This document shows, in pieces, positions 1 through 6,695 of a DNA stretch of 7,611 bases (its first letter is position 1; each line of letters opens with the position of its first letter). The translations under genes and the position numbers were made by a program. A model generated the notes under the pieces. The model did not search any database. It had not been told where the DNA came from and was given only the letters and a program-made list of their open reading frames with translations. This DNA comes from an uncultured Bacteroidales bacterium (GTDB lineage: Bacteria > Bacteroidota > Bacteroidia > Bacteroidales > WCHB1-69), in contig CAMJPH010000094.1 of the NCBI GenBank assembly GCA_946407715.1, positions 1-7,611 on the forward strand, read 5' to 3'.

Positions 1-1
1 C

Positions 2-904
2 TGCGGTGGTGTAGGTACGGATGGATGCAACGCCATCGCTGCTGATGACAACCAGATCGTGGCATGGGCTACGTCAGTGGTGCTTACACGTGGTCCGCAA
101 GACATCTCTAACCCGAACAGCCCGGCAGTTACCTTTGGTGACGAAACAAATGCCATAGGCCCGGCCACACCGAACAACAGCATGGATGCTGTGAGTCTTG
201 GCGACGGCGGTTCCGCATTGGTTACTTTTGAGCGTCCTATCCAAAACGGGGAAGGTCCTGACTTTGCCGTTTTCGAGAACGATATTAACGGCGGCTTCCT
301 GGAGTTGGCTTTCGTGGAGGTGAGCTCCGACGGCGTGCATTTCGTGCGTTTCCCGGCCACCAGCCTCACCCCGACGGAAACTCAGGTCGGAACATTTGGC
401 TTCGTTGACCCCACCTTCATTAATAACTTGGCCGGCAAGTTCCAAATCGGCTACGGCACCCCGTTTGATCTCGAAGAGCTGGCTGGCAGTGAAAACCTCA
501 ACATCGACAGCATCGTCTATGTCCGCATCGTGGATGTGGTGGGTTCCATCGATCCGCAATACGGTTCTTACGACGCTTTCGGTCACATTGTCAACGACCC
601 TTGGCCGACCGATTTCTATAGCAGTGGCTTCGATTTGACCGGCGTGGGTGTCATCCACCAAAAACCCGTCGGCATTGACAATCACGAGATGCCGCAGGTC
701 TTCGCCTACCCGAACCCTTGTAACGGCACGTTGTACATCATCAACGAGAATTCTGAGAGAGTGGCACTTTACAATATGAATGGACAATTGTTGGAGATGG
801 TGAACAGCGGTGACACGCACATTACCTTGAACATGCAATCCTATCCCGCAGGTCTTTATTTGCTGAAAGTCGGCAACGGTGTTCAGAAGATTCTGAAAAA
901 ATAA
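2..904 (+). CDS. T9SS-secreted surface protein, 5'-truncated by the window edge
   Basis: The frame is open from base 2, so this is the 3' part of a longer gene (300 residues visible). The GTG at 59 is an internal valine codon, not a start. The last 70 or so residues form a type IX secretion type A sorting domain: a YPNPCNG motif, then LYNMNGQLLE, then YPAGLYLLKV and a lysine-rich end. Such domains direct export across the outer membrane by the Por system and are removed on anchoring. The upstream part contains SLGDGGSALVTF, GPDFAVFEND and LAFVEVSSDGVHFVRFP. I recall this pattern from Bacteroidota proteins annotated only as cell surface protein, some of them near TonB-dependent cobamide uptake genes, but that link is from memory and nothing in the window tests it. 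No catalytic motif is visible. The function is probably adhesive or ligand-binding. The gene is convergent with the dehydrogenase downstream. Confidence 0.85.
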   Translation, partial: CGGVGTDGCNAIAADDNQIVAWATSVVLTRGPQDISNPNSPAVTFGDETNAIGPATPNNSMDAVSLGDGGSALVTFERPIQNGEGPDFAVFENDINGGFLELAFVEVSSDGVHFVRFPATSLTPTETQVGTFGFVDPTFINNLAGKFQIGYGTPFDLEELAGSENLNIDSIVYVRIVDVVGSIDPQYGSYDAFGHIVNDPWPTDFYSSGFDLTGVGVIHQKPVGIDNHEMPQVFAYPNPCNGTLYIINENSERVALYNMNGQLLEMVNSGDTHITLNMQSYPAGLYLLKVGNGVQKILKK

Positions 905-923
905 CCCCTTTTATATTAATGAG

Positions 924-952
924 CAGCCGGTTTTGGGATGAGTGGCCGGCTG
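924..952 (+). other. Hairpin 20 bases after the surface protein gene
   Basis: A perfect 7-bp stem, CAGCCGG (924-930) with CCGGCTG (946-952), encloses a 15-base loop. No T-run follows, so it is not an intrinsic terminator by itself. It may protect the mRNA 3' end or act together with the stronger hairpin just downstream. Confidence 0.5.
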
Positions 953-958
953 AAATGG

Positions 959-988
959 AAACGGCTCCGCGTGCGGGGCCGTTTTCTT
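959..988 (+). terminator. Rho-independent terminator between convergent genes
   Basis: AAACGGCTCCGC (959-970) pairs with GCGGGGCCGTTT (973-984), with one T-G wobble; opening the innermost pair gives a CGTG loop. The stem is GC-rich and runs into TTTTCTT on the + strand. This fits termination of the surface protein transcript. Read from the other strand, only three T residues follow the stem, so it would be a weaker terminator for the convergent dehydrogenase gene. Confidence 0.8.
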
Positions 989-1006
989 GACAAATATAAT
1001 CAGGCT

Positions 1007-2215
1007 TTATACTCTCGCAGTGACCCTGTCCAGCACCCTCGCGATGTCTTCGTTGCTGAATGCCATCGGGGCGGAGTAGTTGATGGAATCTTTGACAATC
1101 ATGCGGGTTAGTTCCTCGTAATCGGACTCTTTCACTGGCAACGGCAGGCTGTCGAGACCGCAGGTGACGATGAGTTGTTTGATGGCTCGCAAGAACTGTT
1201 CGGCAGCCTCGCGGTCGTCAGCAGTTTTCTCGCACAGTTGACAGTAGCGGGCTATTCGTGCGTATTTCGTCATGCAGACTGCCCTCTGGTACTCCAACAC
1301 GGGCAACAGCATCAGCGTGATGGCCTGCCCGTGGGGGATGTGGTACTTGGCTCCGATGCTGTGCGCGAAGGCATGTACGTAACCCGCGAGTTGCGTGTTG
1401 ATGGCGTTGCCGCCGTACATCGCGGCACGGCACATCGCCAACCGTGACTCAATGTTTTCTGGCTCGCGTATAACTATGGGAAGGTGTTGCAGAATCAGCT
1501 TCACCCCTTCCAACGACATCTGCATGTTTCCCTCTTCCTCCTCGCTATCACTGATTGCTCCTTCCACCACGTGACTGAGGGCATCCATTCCGCAGGCGGC
1601 GGTTACCAACAGTGGCGCGTGGACAGTGAGTTCACTGTCGAGGATTACGTGCGTTACATCGAGACCGATGATGACAGTGGAACCTTTCGAGCCTCGCGTA
1701 CGAGTTACCACTGCGCCCACAGTGATTTCCGCACCGGTGCCGGCAGTGGAAGGAATAGTAATCATCGGCAGGGTCTTGCCTGGTACAATCAGGAACTTGA
1801 CGAGCAGGGCTCTGGTGCTGAGATGTTGCAATCGCGCACCAGCCACAATCATTTTGCAGGTGTCCATTACCGAACCGCCGCCCAACGCAATCACACATTC
1901 GGCTTCGCACTTCAGGGCGACTCTACGCCCTTTATCAACAAGCGCGGCTGTTGGCTCAGAATTGATGCCGTGAAAGAGCGTGTATCGCACTCCAGCCTCT
2001 TTCAGCGATTGCAAAATCTTCTGTTCGTAGCCAAGCTCGCGCAAGGTTTTGTCAGTGACTACCAAAACTCGCTTGTATCCGCACTGTTGGCAAATTTTGC
2101 CGACATGCGCCCGTGCTCCGTGACCTTCCACAACTTGCGGTTCAGGTGTCGGCACATGCTGAATCACCTTGCTTGGCAATTTATGAATCTGTTTCCTGAA
2201 AATATAAGTATCCAT
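1007..2215 (-). CDS. Iron-containing (group III) alcohol dehydrogenase
   Basis: This is a complete 402-residue protein of the Fe-dependent alcohol dehydrogenase family (FucO/AdhB-like, usually 380-400 residues), a cytoplasmic NAD(P)H-dependent interconversion of alcohols and aldehydes. The nucleotide-binding half shows ALGGGSVMDTCK (residues 110-121) and PSTAGTGAEIT (155-165). The metal ligands match FucO in spacing: D211 and H215 in GMDALSH, H281 in YVHAFAH, and H295 in IPHGQA; H285 matches the conserved extra histidine. Substrate cannot be read from the sequence. The ATG start at 2215 follows an A-rich leader without Shine-Dalgarno, normal for Bacteroidota. The gene lies 82 bases downstream of the acidic-protein gene on the same strand, and no TAnnTTTG promoter is visible in the gap, so it may be co-transcribed with it. 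A 9-bp dyad sits 9 bases before the start codon. A 245-residue open frame on the opposite strand is a shadow. Confidence 0.95.
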   Translation of the reverse strand: MDTYIFRKQIHKLPSKVIQHVPTPEPQVVEGHGARAHVGKICQQCGYKRVLVVTDKTLRELGYEQKILQSLKEAGVRYTLFHGINSEPTAALVDKGRRVALKCEAECVIALGGGSVMDTCKMIVAGARLQHLSTRALLVKFLIVPGKTLPMITIPSTAGTGAEITVGAVVTRTRGSKGSTVIIGLDVTHVILDSELTVHAPLLVTAACGMDALSHVVEGAISDSEEEEGNMQMSLEGVKLILQHLPIVIREPENIESRLAMCRAAMYGGNAINTQLAGYVHAFAHSIGAKYHIPHGQAITLMLLPVLEYQRAVCMTKYARIARYCQLCEKTADDREAAEQFLRAIKQLIVTCGLDSLPLPVKESDYEELTRMIVKDSINYSAPMAFSNEDIARVLDRVTARV

Positions 2216-2224
2216 TGTTGATTT

Positions 2225-2251
2225 AGACTATAATCTGAGCTTTTATAGTCT
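2225..2251. promoter_or_regulatory. 9-bp inverted repeat just upstream of the alcohol dehydrogenase
   Basis: AGACTATAA (2225-2233) and TTATAGTCT (2243-2251) are perfect reverse complements separated by 9 bases. The dyad lies 9 bases from the dehydrogenase ATG, in the gap after the acidic-protein gene. It is AT-rich and no T-run follows it on the minus strand, so it is not a good terminator. It could be an operator for a dimeric regulator or a 5' leader hairpin. No specific regulator can be assigned. Confidence 0.4.
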
Positions 2252-2297
2252 TGATAATCTTTATAAATGGGGTTTGTTGGCAAGTGTTAATTTTCCA

Positions 2298-3344
2298 TTA
2301 GGAGTATTTCCTTCTCAGCAAATCGCAGAACGACAAGTATGCGTCAGACTTTGAATCCCAGAAAAATTTCTGTTTCAGATTTTCAAGGCAGTCAAACGCT
2401 TCTTCCAAGGTTTTACAATCATTCAATTGTTTGATGGAGGAACTGAAATCCTCGCCACGGTTGTGGAATAACTCCTTGATATAGATGAATTTGTCATTGA
2501 TGGAAATGGCCTTTGTCAAGTCACCCACTTTGGCATGTTGATATTGACTGCTGATGGAATGATCTTCGCGCCGTTCGTTGAAAAGGTCGTTGAGGGAACG
2601 TTGCTGCGGCTTTTGTAAGAGGTTTGGAGTCTCTTTTGGAGGTTCCGGTTTTGATGCCGGCGGTTGCGGTGTTATTTGTTTTTCTTCGACTATCGGCTTC
2701 GTTGTTTCGACTACCGGTTTCGTTGTTTCAACTATGGTTTTTTCCATCGGTTTTGGGTTCTCCTGTACAGGGGCATTTTTGGGAGGGATGAAGTTCAGGA
2801 TGTCGTCTTCCTCATGGATGTCTTCCTCTTCATCAGAAGTCGTGATTTCAATGTCCGGTTCATCGAAGAGTTCATCCGCGTTGTCATGGATGTCCGTTTC
2901 AATTACAATCTCTTCGTCTGGTTCTTCCAGATTGTCGAAAACATCTTCTGTAGATCCTTTCTCCACAGTTTCCGCTTTTTTGCCGGAATCCAGAACAGGT
3001 TGCTCCTGCTCTTTGGCTTCAATTTCATCCGCAATCTCTTGAAGTTCCTTTTCCACGGCGGCCTTGTAGCTTTCGTGTTCCGTGTCGAAGAACAAGTCCA
3101 CGTCCTCTTCTAATGTCTTTGCGGGGGTGAACTCTCTCTTGGGTTCCGGTGTCGCCGCCGGCTGCGCCGTTTCCTGTTTCGGAGCAGGATATTCTTCCGT
3201 TTCCAGTGCCGACACACGGACATACAGATTCCGGATTTTCTCTAACAGGATTTCTTTCTCAATGAGGGCGATTTTGATTTCTTTTTCATTGTCAGATAGC
3301 CAATTATCCAACATTTCCGACATTTGTTTATAAGAGTCGTTCAT
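2298..3344 (-). CDS. Acidic low-complexity protein with conserved-looking C-terminal domain, function unknown
   Basis: I do not recognise a named family for this complete 348-residue protein. Residues 1-50 are a charged helix likely to form a coiled coil (EKEIKIALIEKEILLEKIRN). Residues 51-245 are low complexity and probably disordered: a Pro/Ala/Lys segment, a very acidic stretch (about 132-185, rich in Glu and Asp), then a Pro/Lys segment with a 7-residue tandem repeat, VETTKPV/VETTKPI (about 205-218). Residues 249-346 look folded: SLNDLFNER, then DLTKAISINDKFIYIKELF, then a Trp-containing helix and LLRRKY at the end. I recall similar tails in other Bacteroidota hypothetical proteins, so this part is probably a lineage-specific domain. 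There is no signal peptide or membrane segment, so it is probably cytoplasmic. An adaptor or scaffold role is a guess. It is divergent from tdk. The ATG at 3344 follows an A-rich leader. Confidence 0.85.
   Translation of the reverse strand: MNDSYKQMSEMLDNWLSDNEKEIKIALIEKEILLEKIRNLYVRVSALETEEYPAPKQETAQPAATPEPKREFTPAKTLEEDVDLFFDTEHESYKAAVEKELQEIADEIEAKEQEQPVLDSGKKAETVEKGSTEDVFDNLEEPDEEIVIETDIHDNADELFDEPDIEITTSDEEEDIHEEDDILNFIPPKNAPVQENPKPMEKTIVETTKPVVETTKPIVEEKQITPQPPASKPEPPKETPNLLQKPQQRSLNDLFNERREDHSISSQYQHAKVGDLTKAISINDKFIYIKELFHNRGEDFSSSIKQLNDCKTLEEAFDCLENLKQKFFWDSKSDAYLSFCDLLRRKYS
2688..2745 (-). repeat. 21-bp in-frame tandem repeat within the acidic protein gene
   Basis: About two and a half diverged copies of a 21-bp unit encode VETTKPV, VETTKPI and a decayed VEEKQI copy. 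The unit keeps the reading frame, so copy-number change would lengthen or shorten the disordered linker by 7 residues without breaking the gene. Confidence 0.6.
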
Positions 3345-3382
3345 TTTTTTGAATTTCTATGACAGGTTAACGGTTTTTATTA

Positions 3383-3390
3383 TAATTTTG
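3383..3390 (+). promoter_or_regulatory. Probable tdk promoter, -7 element
   Basis: TAATTTTG matches the Bacteroidota -7 consensus TAnnTTTG. The predicted transcript would start near 3397 and give a leader of roughly 45 bases before the tdk ATG. No convincing -33 TTTG is seen at the expected distance, so this rests on one element. Confidence 0.45.
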
Positions 3391-3407
3391 CACTCAAAAA
3401 ATGTGCG

Positions 3408-3415
3408 CAAAAATA
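3408..3415 (-). promoter_or_regulatory. Probable promoter of the acidic-protein gene, -7 element
   Basis: Read on the minus strand this is TATTTTTG, a full TAnnTTTG match. TTTA (3439-3436 on the minus strand) lies 20 bases upstream as a 3-of-4 match to the -33 TTTG. The predicted start near 3401 lies about 57 bases before the ATG at 3344. The element faces the tdk -7 element across 17 bases. Confidence 0.5.
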
Positions 3416-3443
3416 CGAAATTCTTACATACAGATTAAAGGAA

Positions 3444-4031
3444 ATGTTTTTAGAAAATAAGGCGAGTAGAAATCATAAAAAAGGGTGGATAGAAGTGATA
3501 TGCGGATCCATGTTTTCCGGAAAAACGGAAGAATTGCTGCGACGCATCCGTCGTGCCGAGTTTGCTAACCAGAAGATTGAGCTGTTCAAGCCGGCGATAG
3601 ACACGCGCTATGACGAGACGGAAGTGGTGTCACACAACGAGAACTCCCGTGTTTCGACACCAGTCAATAGTTCTTCGGAAATCTTGCTCTATATCAATAT
3701 GAACGATGTGCAGGTTGTGGCCATTGACGAAATCCAGTTTTTCGATGACGGAATCGTAGATGTTTGCAACCAGCTGGCCAATGCCGGTATCCGAGTGATA
3801 GTCAGTGGGTTGGATATGGACTATAAGGGTGTTCCGTTTGGTCCGATGCCGAAACTGATGGCGGTGGCGGAGTATGTCAGCAAGCAACACGCCATCTGCA
3901 CGCGCTGCGGAGACCTCGCCCATTTCTCCTACCGCATTGTCCCGAACGAGCAGCAAGTCCTCCTTGGCGAGAAAGACGCCTACGAGCCGCTTTGCCGCCA
4001 CTGCTACGAGGAAATGAAAACTTTGACGTAA
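3444..4031 (+). CDS. tdk: Thymidine kinase (type II, TK1-like)
   Basis: This complete 195-residue enzyme of the TK1-like family phosphorylates thymidine (and deoxyuridine) with ATP in the cytoplasmic pyrimidine salvage pathway. Visible features are the Walker A loop GSMFSGKT (21-28), the Walker B-like DEIQFF (95-100) with E96 as the expected catalytic base, and two zinc-binding cysteine pairs, C152/C155 (CTRC) and C184/C187 (CRHC). Between them lies [15 protein letters not shown] (121-135), the typical segment after the substrate-binding strand. Length is normal for the family and nothing is missing. The ATG at 3444 is immediately preceded by AAAGGAA, too close to act as a standard Shine-Dalgarno. 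The gene is divergent from the acidic-protein gene, with 99 bases between starts, and convergent with the polysaccharide gene on its right. Confidence 0.97.
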   Translation: MFLENKASRNHKKGWIEVICGSMFSGKTEELLRRIRRAEFANQKIELFKPAIDTRYDETEVVSHNENSRVSTPVNSSSEILLYINMNDVQVVAIDEIQFFDDGIVDVCNQLANAGIRVIVSGLDMDYKGVPFGPMPKLMAVAEYVSKQHAICTRCGDLAHFSYRIVPNEQQVLLGEKDAYEPLCRHCYEEMKTLT

Positions 4032-4050
4032 GACGTGTGATTTAAGACGT
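4029..4050. repeat. Direct repeat TAAGACGT at the tdk stop codon
   Basis: Two copies of TAAGACGT (4029-4036 and 4043-4050) lie 14 bases apart; the first includes the tdk stop codon. They resemble the TAAGTC hexamers a little further on and may belong to the same degenerate repeat tract. Confidence 0.4.
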
Positions 4051-4077
4051 TGGGGTATATCGTTGCCAACAGCCATA

Positions 4078-4122
4078 GTCTAAGTTTAAGTCTAAGTCTA
4101 AGTTTAAGTCTATGTCTAAGTC
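4078..4122. repeat. Hexanucleotide tandem repeat (GTCTAA/GTTTAA), 7.5 copies
   Basis: The units in order are GTCTAA, GTTTAA, GTCTAA, GTCTAA, GTTTAA, GTCTAT, GTCTAA and a final GTC. They lie between the convergent ends of tdk and the O-antigen ligase-like gene, starting 46 bases past one stop and ending 17 bases before the other. The tract is intergenic and not in frame with either gene. No hairpin terminator is visible in the 108-base gap. Confidence 0.9.
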
Positions 4123-4139
4123 GTTCCAATCGCCCATCG

Positions 4140-5618
4140 TCACCGATTCAATGGTAAGGTTTTCGATTTGACATCACACACCGTTATCACCGCCATGGCC
4201 GCCCAGACGATGGCCGAAAGTTTGTCCGTGTCCAAGAAGTTGTTGAAGACCCCGTGGGTATAATAGGAAACAAGAGAAATCACCATACATAGAGACAACA
4301 GTTTCAATGTTTTGTCTTCCGTATAAATATACGTTTTGATTCCCACGATAAGGAAAGTGAAAACGATGGCAAAAACCGTCAACATACCGGGAATTCCGCT
4401 TTCAGCGCAAGGTCCGATATATTCGCTGTGGGCATTGCCGCCGTCGCCGAAGTCGGTGGAGATGATGGTGCGGTAATAGCCTTTCTGGAAAGGCGCATAC
4501 TCGAACTGGTAAGTGCCAGGACCCCAACCGAATACAGGTTTCTCCTCAATCATGCCGAGCGCAGCTGTCCAGCGGTTGATGCGTTCCATGTTGGAGGCAT
4601 CCGTGCTGATGTTCGACATTGACTGTACGTGCTCGATAAAGTTGCCGGAGGAGTCCTGACTGTTACGGCTCATCTTGTAGAGGATGTCATCCGCGTAAAA
4701 GAACAGCAGAAGGCCTAAAATTAATCCGCTACCCAATAACCATGACAGTTTGATACGCAGTTTGAGGATAATCAATACTCCGATGGCCACCACCAAGCTT
4801 ATCCATGCAGCACGGCTGAATGACAGGTAAAATGCCATCAGTAGAATCAGGGTAATGACCACGTAGAATATCTTTTGCGGTAATTTGTTGTCAGGCAGGA
4901 AGAAAAAGCCTGCGGTGATGGGTATCATGAAAGCCAATGCCGCGCCGTAAGCCGTGTGGTCGTTGTAGAACGGAGACATGACATAGTGGGCGTAGTGCTC
5001 GTCAAAACCGCTGAGAGCATGAAGATAAGTGGTGATGCAAACAATGATGGTCAGCCCGAGCGCATAACAGTTAAAATATCGGACGGCGTTTTTCAAATCA
5101 TCTTCCACTAATTGCATGAAAAACCAGTAGCAAGAGGTAATGAACCAGAGTTTTGAGGCGAAAGCTTTGAGCGAAATGACAGGGCGCACGCTGGTCAGAC
5201 AGGTAATCAGCATCCAGCAGAGGTAAATCATAATCGCGATGGATATGGGATGTTTCAGGAAGGCGCGGTTTATGCGCAGGTCGTAAAGAATCCGTGCGAA
5301 GAAAACCATCGTCAACGCAATCATCAGTCCTTCAGAGGGTAACGACAGTCCAAGATGGATGTTTTTGCTGCTGATGATGACCGAGAGCGGGGTGGTGAAG
5401 GCAATCAGGTACATGGCCACGTCGGCGTGGAAAAGCAGGACATACAATCCCACTGCGGCAACCGTAATCAGGGGAACCACTTGCGTTTCTCTGATTATGG
5501 CGAAGCCGTTGGCCAGCACAAGCGCTATGGCGATTACAAAACCTATAATCTGCCGTTTAGTGATCTTGTGTGTCTGCTGCCGGATCTCTTCTAATAGGTT
5601 TGTTTTCAATCCTTTCAA
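4140..5618 (-). CDS. O-antigen ligase / Wzy-type polysaccharide polymerase family membrane protein
   Basis: This 492-residue inner-membrane protein has about 12 hydrophobic segments (from about 24-41 through 466-482) and a large, probably periplasmic loop (about 309-405), the layout of the Wzy_C/O-antigen ligase family. Family signatures are SFSRAAW (266-272), ERINRW (345-350), KPVFGWGPGTYQ (360-371) and NAHSEYIGPCAESGIPG (395-411), whose H397 matches the conserved loop histidine. Members join or extend lipid-linked glycans, either adding O-antigen to lipid A-core or polymerising exopolysaccharide; sequence alone does not separate the two. The overlapping Wzz-type partner upstream favours chain-length-controlled polymerisation. 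The start is unusual: an in-frame stop lies just upstream at 5622-5624, the only early candidates are TTG at 5618 and TTG at 5609 (the latter preceded by AAAGGA), and the first ATG is residue 69, which would delete the first membrane segments. Confidence 0.88.
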   Translation of the reverse strand: MKGLKTNLLEEIRQQTHKITKRQIIGFVIAIALVLANGFAIIRETQVVPLITVAAVGLYVLLFHADVAMYLIAFTTPLSVIISSKNIHLGLSLPSEGLMIALTMVFFARILYDLRINRAFLKHPISIAIMIYLCWMLITCLTSVRPVISLKAFASKLWFITSCYWFFMQLVEDDLKNAVRYFNCYALGLTIIVCITTYLHALSGFDEHYAHYVMSPFYNDHTAYGAALAFMIPITAGFFFLPDNKLPQKIFYVVITLILLMAFYLSFSRAAWISLVVAIGVLIILKLRIKLSWLLGSGLILGLLLFFYADDILYKMSRNSQDSSGNFIEHVQSMSNISTDASNMERINRWTAALGMIEEKPVFGWGPGTYQFEYAPFQKGYYRTIISTDFGDGGNAHSEYIGPCAESGIPGMLTVFAIVFTFLIVGIKTYIYTEDKTLKLLSLCMVISLVSYYTHGVFNNFLDTDKLSAIVWAAMAVITVCDVKSKTLPLNR

Positions 5619-6594
5619 TCGTTAACAGAACAATCAAAGTCAGAATGAAAGCGCAAAGGGTGGAAATGATGACGATGATGGATCTCTTCGGATAGAACTT
5701 CTTGTCGGCGGGGTACGGCTTGTCAATCACGAATTTCACTGGCATGATGGTGGTCATATCCATTTTGGCGTCCATCATTTTCTGTTTGCAGAGGGCATGA
5801 TATTTGCTGAAATTGTATTCAAGATCCTGGTATGAAGTGAGTTGAGCACCATATTTGGCTATAGTGTCTTGCTCCTTTATGATGCGTTGCATGGCAGCGG
5901 TGTTCCCTTGCGCGGCGGCGATAGCATATTGCTGCGTGAGACGTTCGCTCTGCAGTTTCACATCAAAGACCCCGTGCGCCATGATTTCTCGAATGGAGTC
6001 GTTGACAATGGCGATTTCGCGTTCAATGGAATCCAACTGGTTTTGCAGAATGATGCAAGCGGCTTGTGCGCGTTCGTATTCCACGGCGTTCTTGATGGTG
6101 TCCAACCAGCGTACCACATCGAGAGTCATCTCGTATGCGCGTTGGGGATCCCAGTCGCTCAGCGACAGCGAAATGGCACCATAATCCGTACGTTTTATGG
6201 TCAGATTGTTGGTGATGGTCTTATAAAGTTTGGTCATCCCGCCCTTTTTGTTCACATCGATGTTGTAGTATTCGGCGAGTTTGTATTTCTCAATCAGCGA
6301 ATCCTTGATGGCCACGGAGTTCAGGAACGGCAGCATCTGTTCGGTTTCGTCAACGGTGGCCAACGCCTTGATTTCCAATCGTTCGTTGTAGTTCTGCTCG
6401 TTCAGGAGGATTTTGGAAACGGAGCTGGTCCGGGGTGCGTAGAGTAGGGCGGTGGATTTATAGCGCGGTCGCACGAGAAAAGAGCAGGCCGCCGACACGA
6501 AAAATGCGGCAACACACACAATCAACAACCATTTCCGCCATTTCCACATAAACTGCAGCAGACTGAACGCATTGTACTTGTTTTGATTTTCCAT
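5557..6594 (-). CDS. Wzz-type polysaccharide chain-length determinant protein
   Basis: This complete 345-residue protein has the Wzz (polysaccharide co-polymerase) architecture. A short cytoplasmic N-terminus is followed by a membrane segment (about 22-42), the early motif RPRYKSTALLYAP, a large periplasmic part with a long helical region (about 170-280), then the Pro-rich KPYPADKKFYPKR and a second membrane segment (about 305-325) with a short cytoplasmic tail. Members oligomerise in the inner membrane and set the length of polymer made by a Wzy-type polymerase. There is no C-terminal tyrosine-kinase domain, so it is the bacterial Wzz type rather than a BY-kinase fusion. The ATG at 6594 is supported by the hydrophobic segment position. 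Its 3' end overlaps the O-antigen ligase-like gene by 62 bp, which implies translational coupling. The 101-base upstream gap shows no clear TAnnTTTG element. Confidence 0.88.
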   Translation of the reverse strand: MENQNKYNAFSLLQFMWKWRKWLLIVCVAAFFVSAACSFLVRPRYKSTALLYAPRTSSVSKILLNEQNYNERLEIKALATVDETEQMLPFLNSVAIKDSLIEKYKLAEYYNIDVNKKGGMTKLYKTITNNLTIKRTDYGAISLSLSDWDPQRAYEMTLDVVRWLDTIKNAVEYERAQAACIILQNQLDSIEREIAIVNDSIREIMAHGVFDVKLQSERLTQQYAIAAAQGNTAAMQRIIKEQDTIAKYGAQLTSYQDLEYNFSKYHALCKQKMMDAKMDMTTIMPVKFVIDKPYPADKKFYPKRSIIVIISTLCAFILTLIVLLTIERIENKPIRRDPAADTQDH

Positions 6595-6666
6595 TCGGTA
6601 TTTTTTTGTTTGATAATGATATAAAATTCTATTTATCGTGTAATATTAGCTACTAGAATAAAACTG

Positions 6667-6694
6667 TTCACTAATCACTGCTCACTATTCACTA
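6667..6694. repeat. Heptanucleotide tandem repeat, 4 copies of nTCACTn
   Basis: TTCACTA, ATCACTG, CTCACTA and TTCACTA follow one another without gaps, directly past the stop codon of the DUF59 gene (6696-6698) and about 72 bases before the Wzz-type gene. It is intergenic. Its position upstream of the polysaccharide pair could matter for expression, but no promoter element overlaps it that I can identify. Confidence 0.75.
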
Positions 6695-6695
6695 A

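Noticed and set aside
74..838. 254-residue open frame on the minus strand opposite the surface protein gene
   Set aside because: It lies wholly inside a gene with a clear T9SS sorting domain and has no recognisable motif; it is a shadow.
59..904. GTG at 59 as the start of the surface protein
   Set aside because: The same frame is open back to base 2 with plausible coding sequence (VGTDGCNAIAADDNQI), so the gene begins left of the window.
1484..2221. 245-residue open frame on the + strand opposite the alcohol dehydrogenase
   Set aside because: The minus-strand frame has all Fe-ADH motifs. The + translation is rich in His, Arg and Cys with no domain pattern.
2225..2251. The dyad as a terminator of the acidic-protein gene
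   Set aside because: The stem is AT-rich and the following minus-strand bases (AAATCAACA) contain no T-run.
2578..3113. Two Ser- or Phe-rich open frames on the + strand
   Set aside because: They mirror the Glu/Asp-rich codons of the acidic-protein gene, which explains their composition.
4078..4122. Hexamer tract as a CRISPR array or as coding sequence
   Set aside because: The unit is 6 bp with no spacers, and it is out of frame with both flanking genes.
5842..6447. 201-residue open frame on the + strand opposite the Wzz-type gene
   Set aside because: The minus strand shows a full Wzz architecture; the + frame has no membrane or domain signature.
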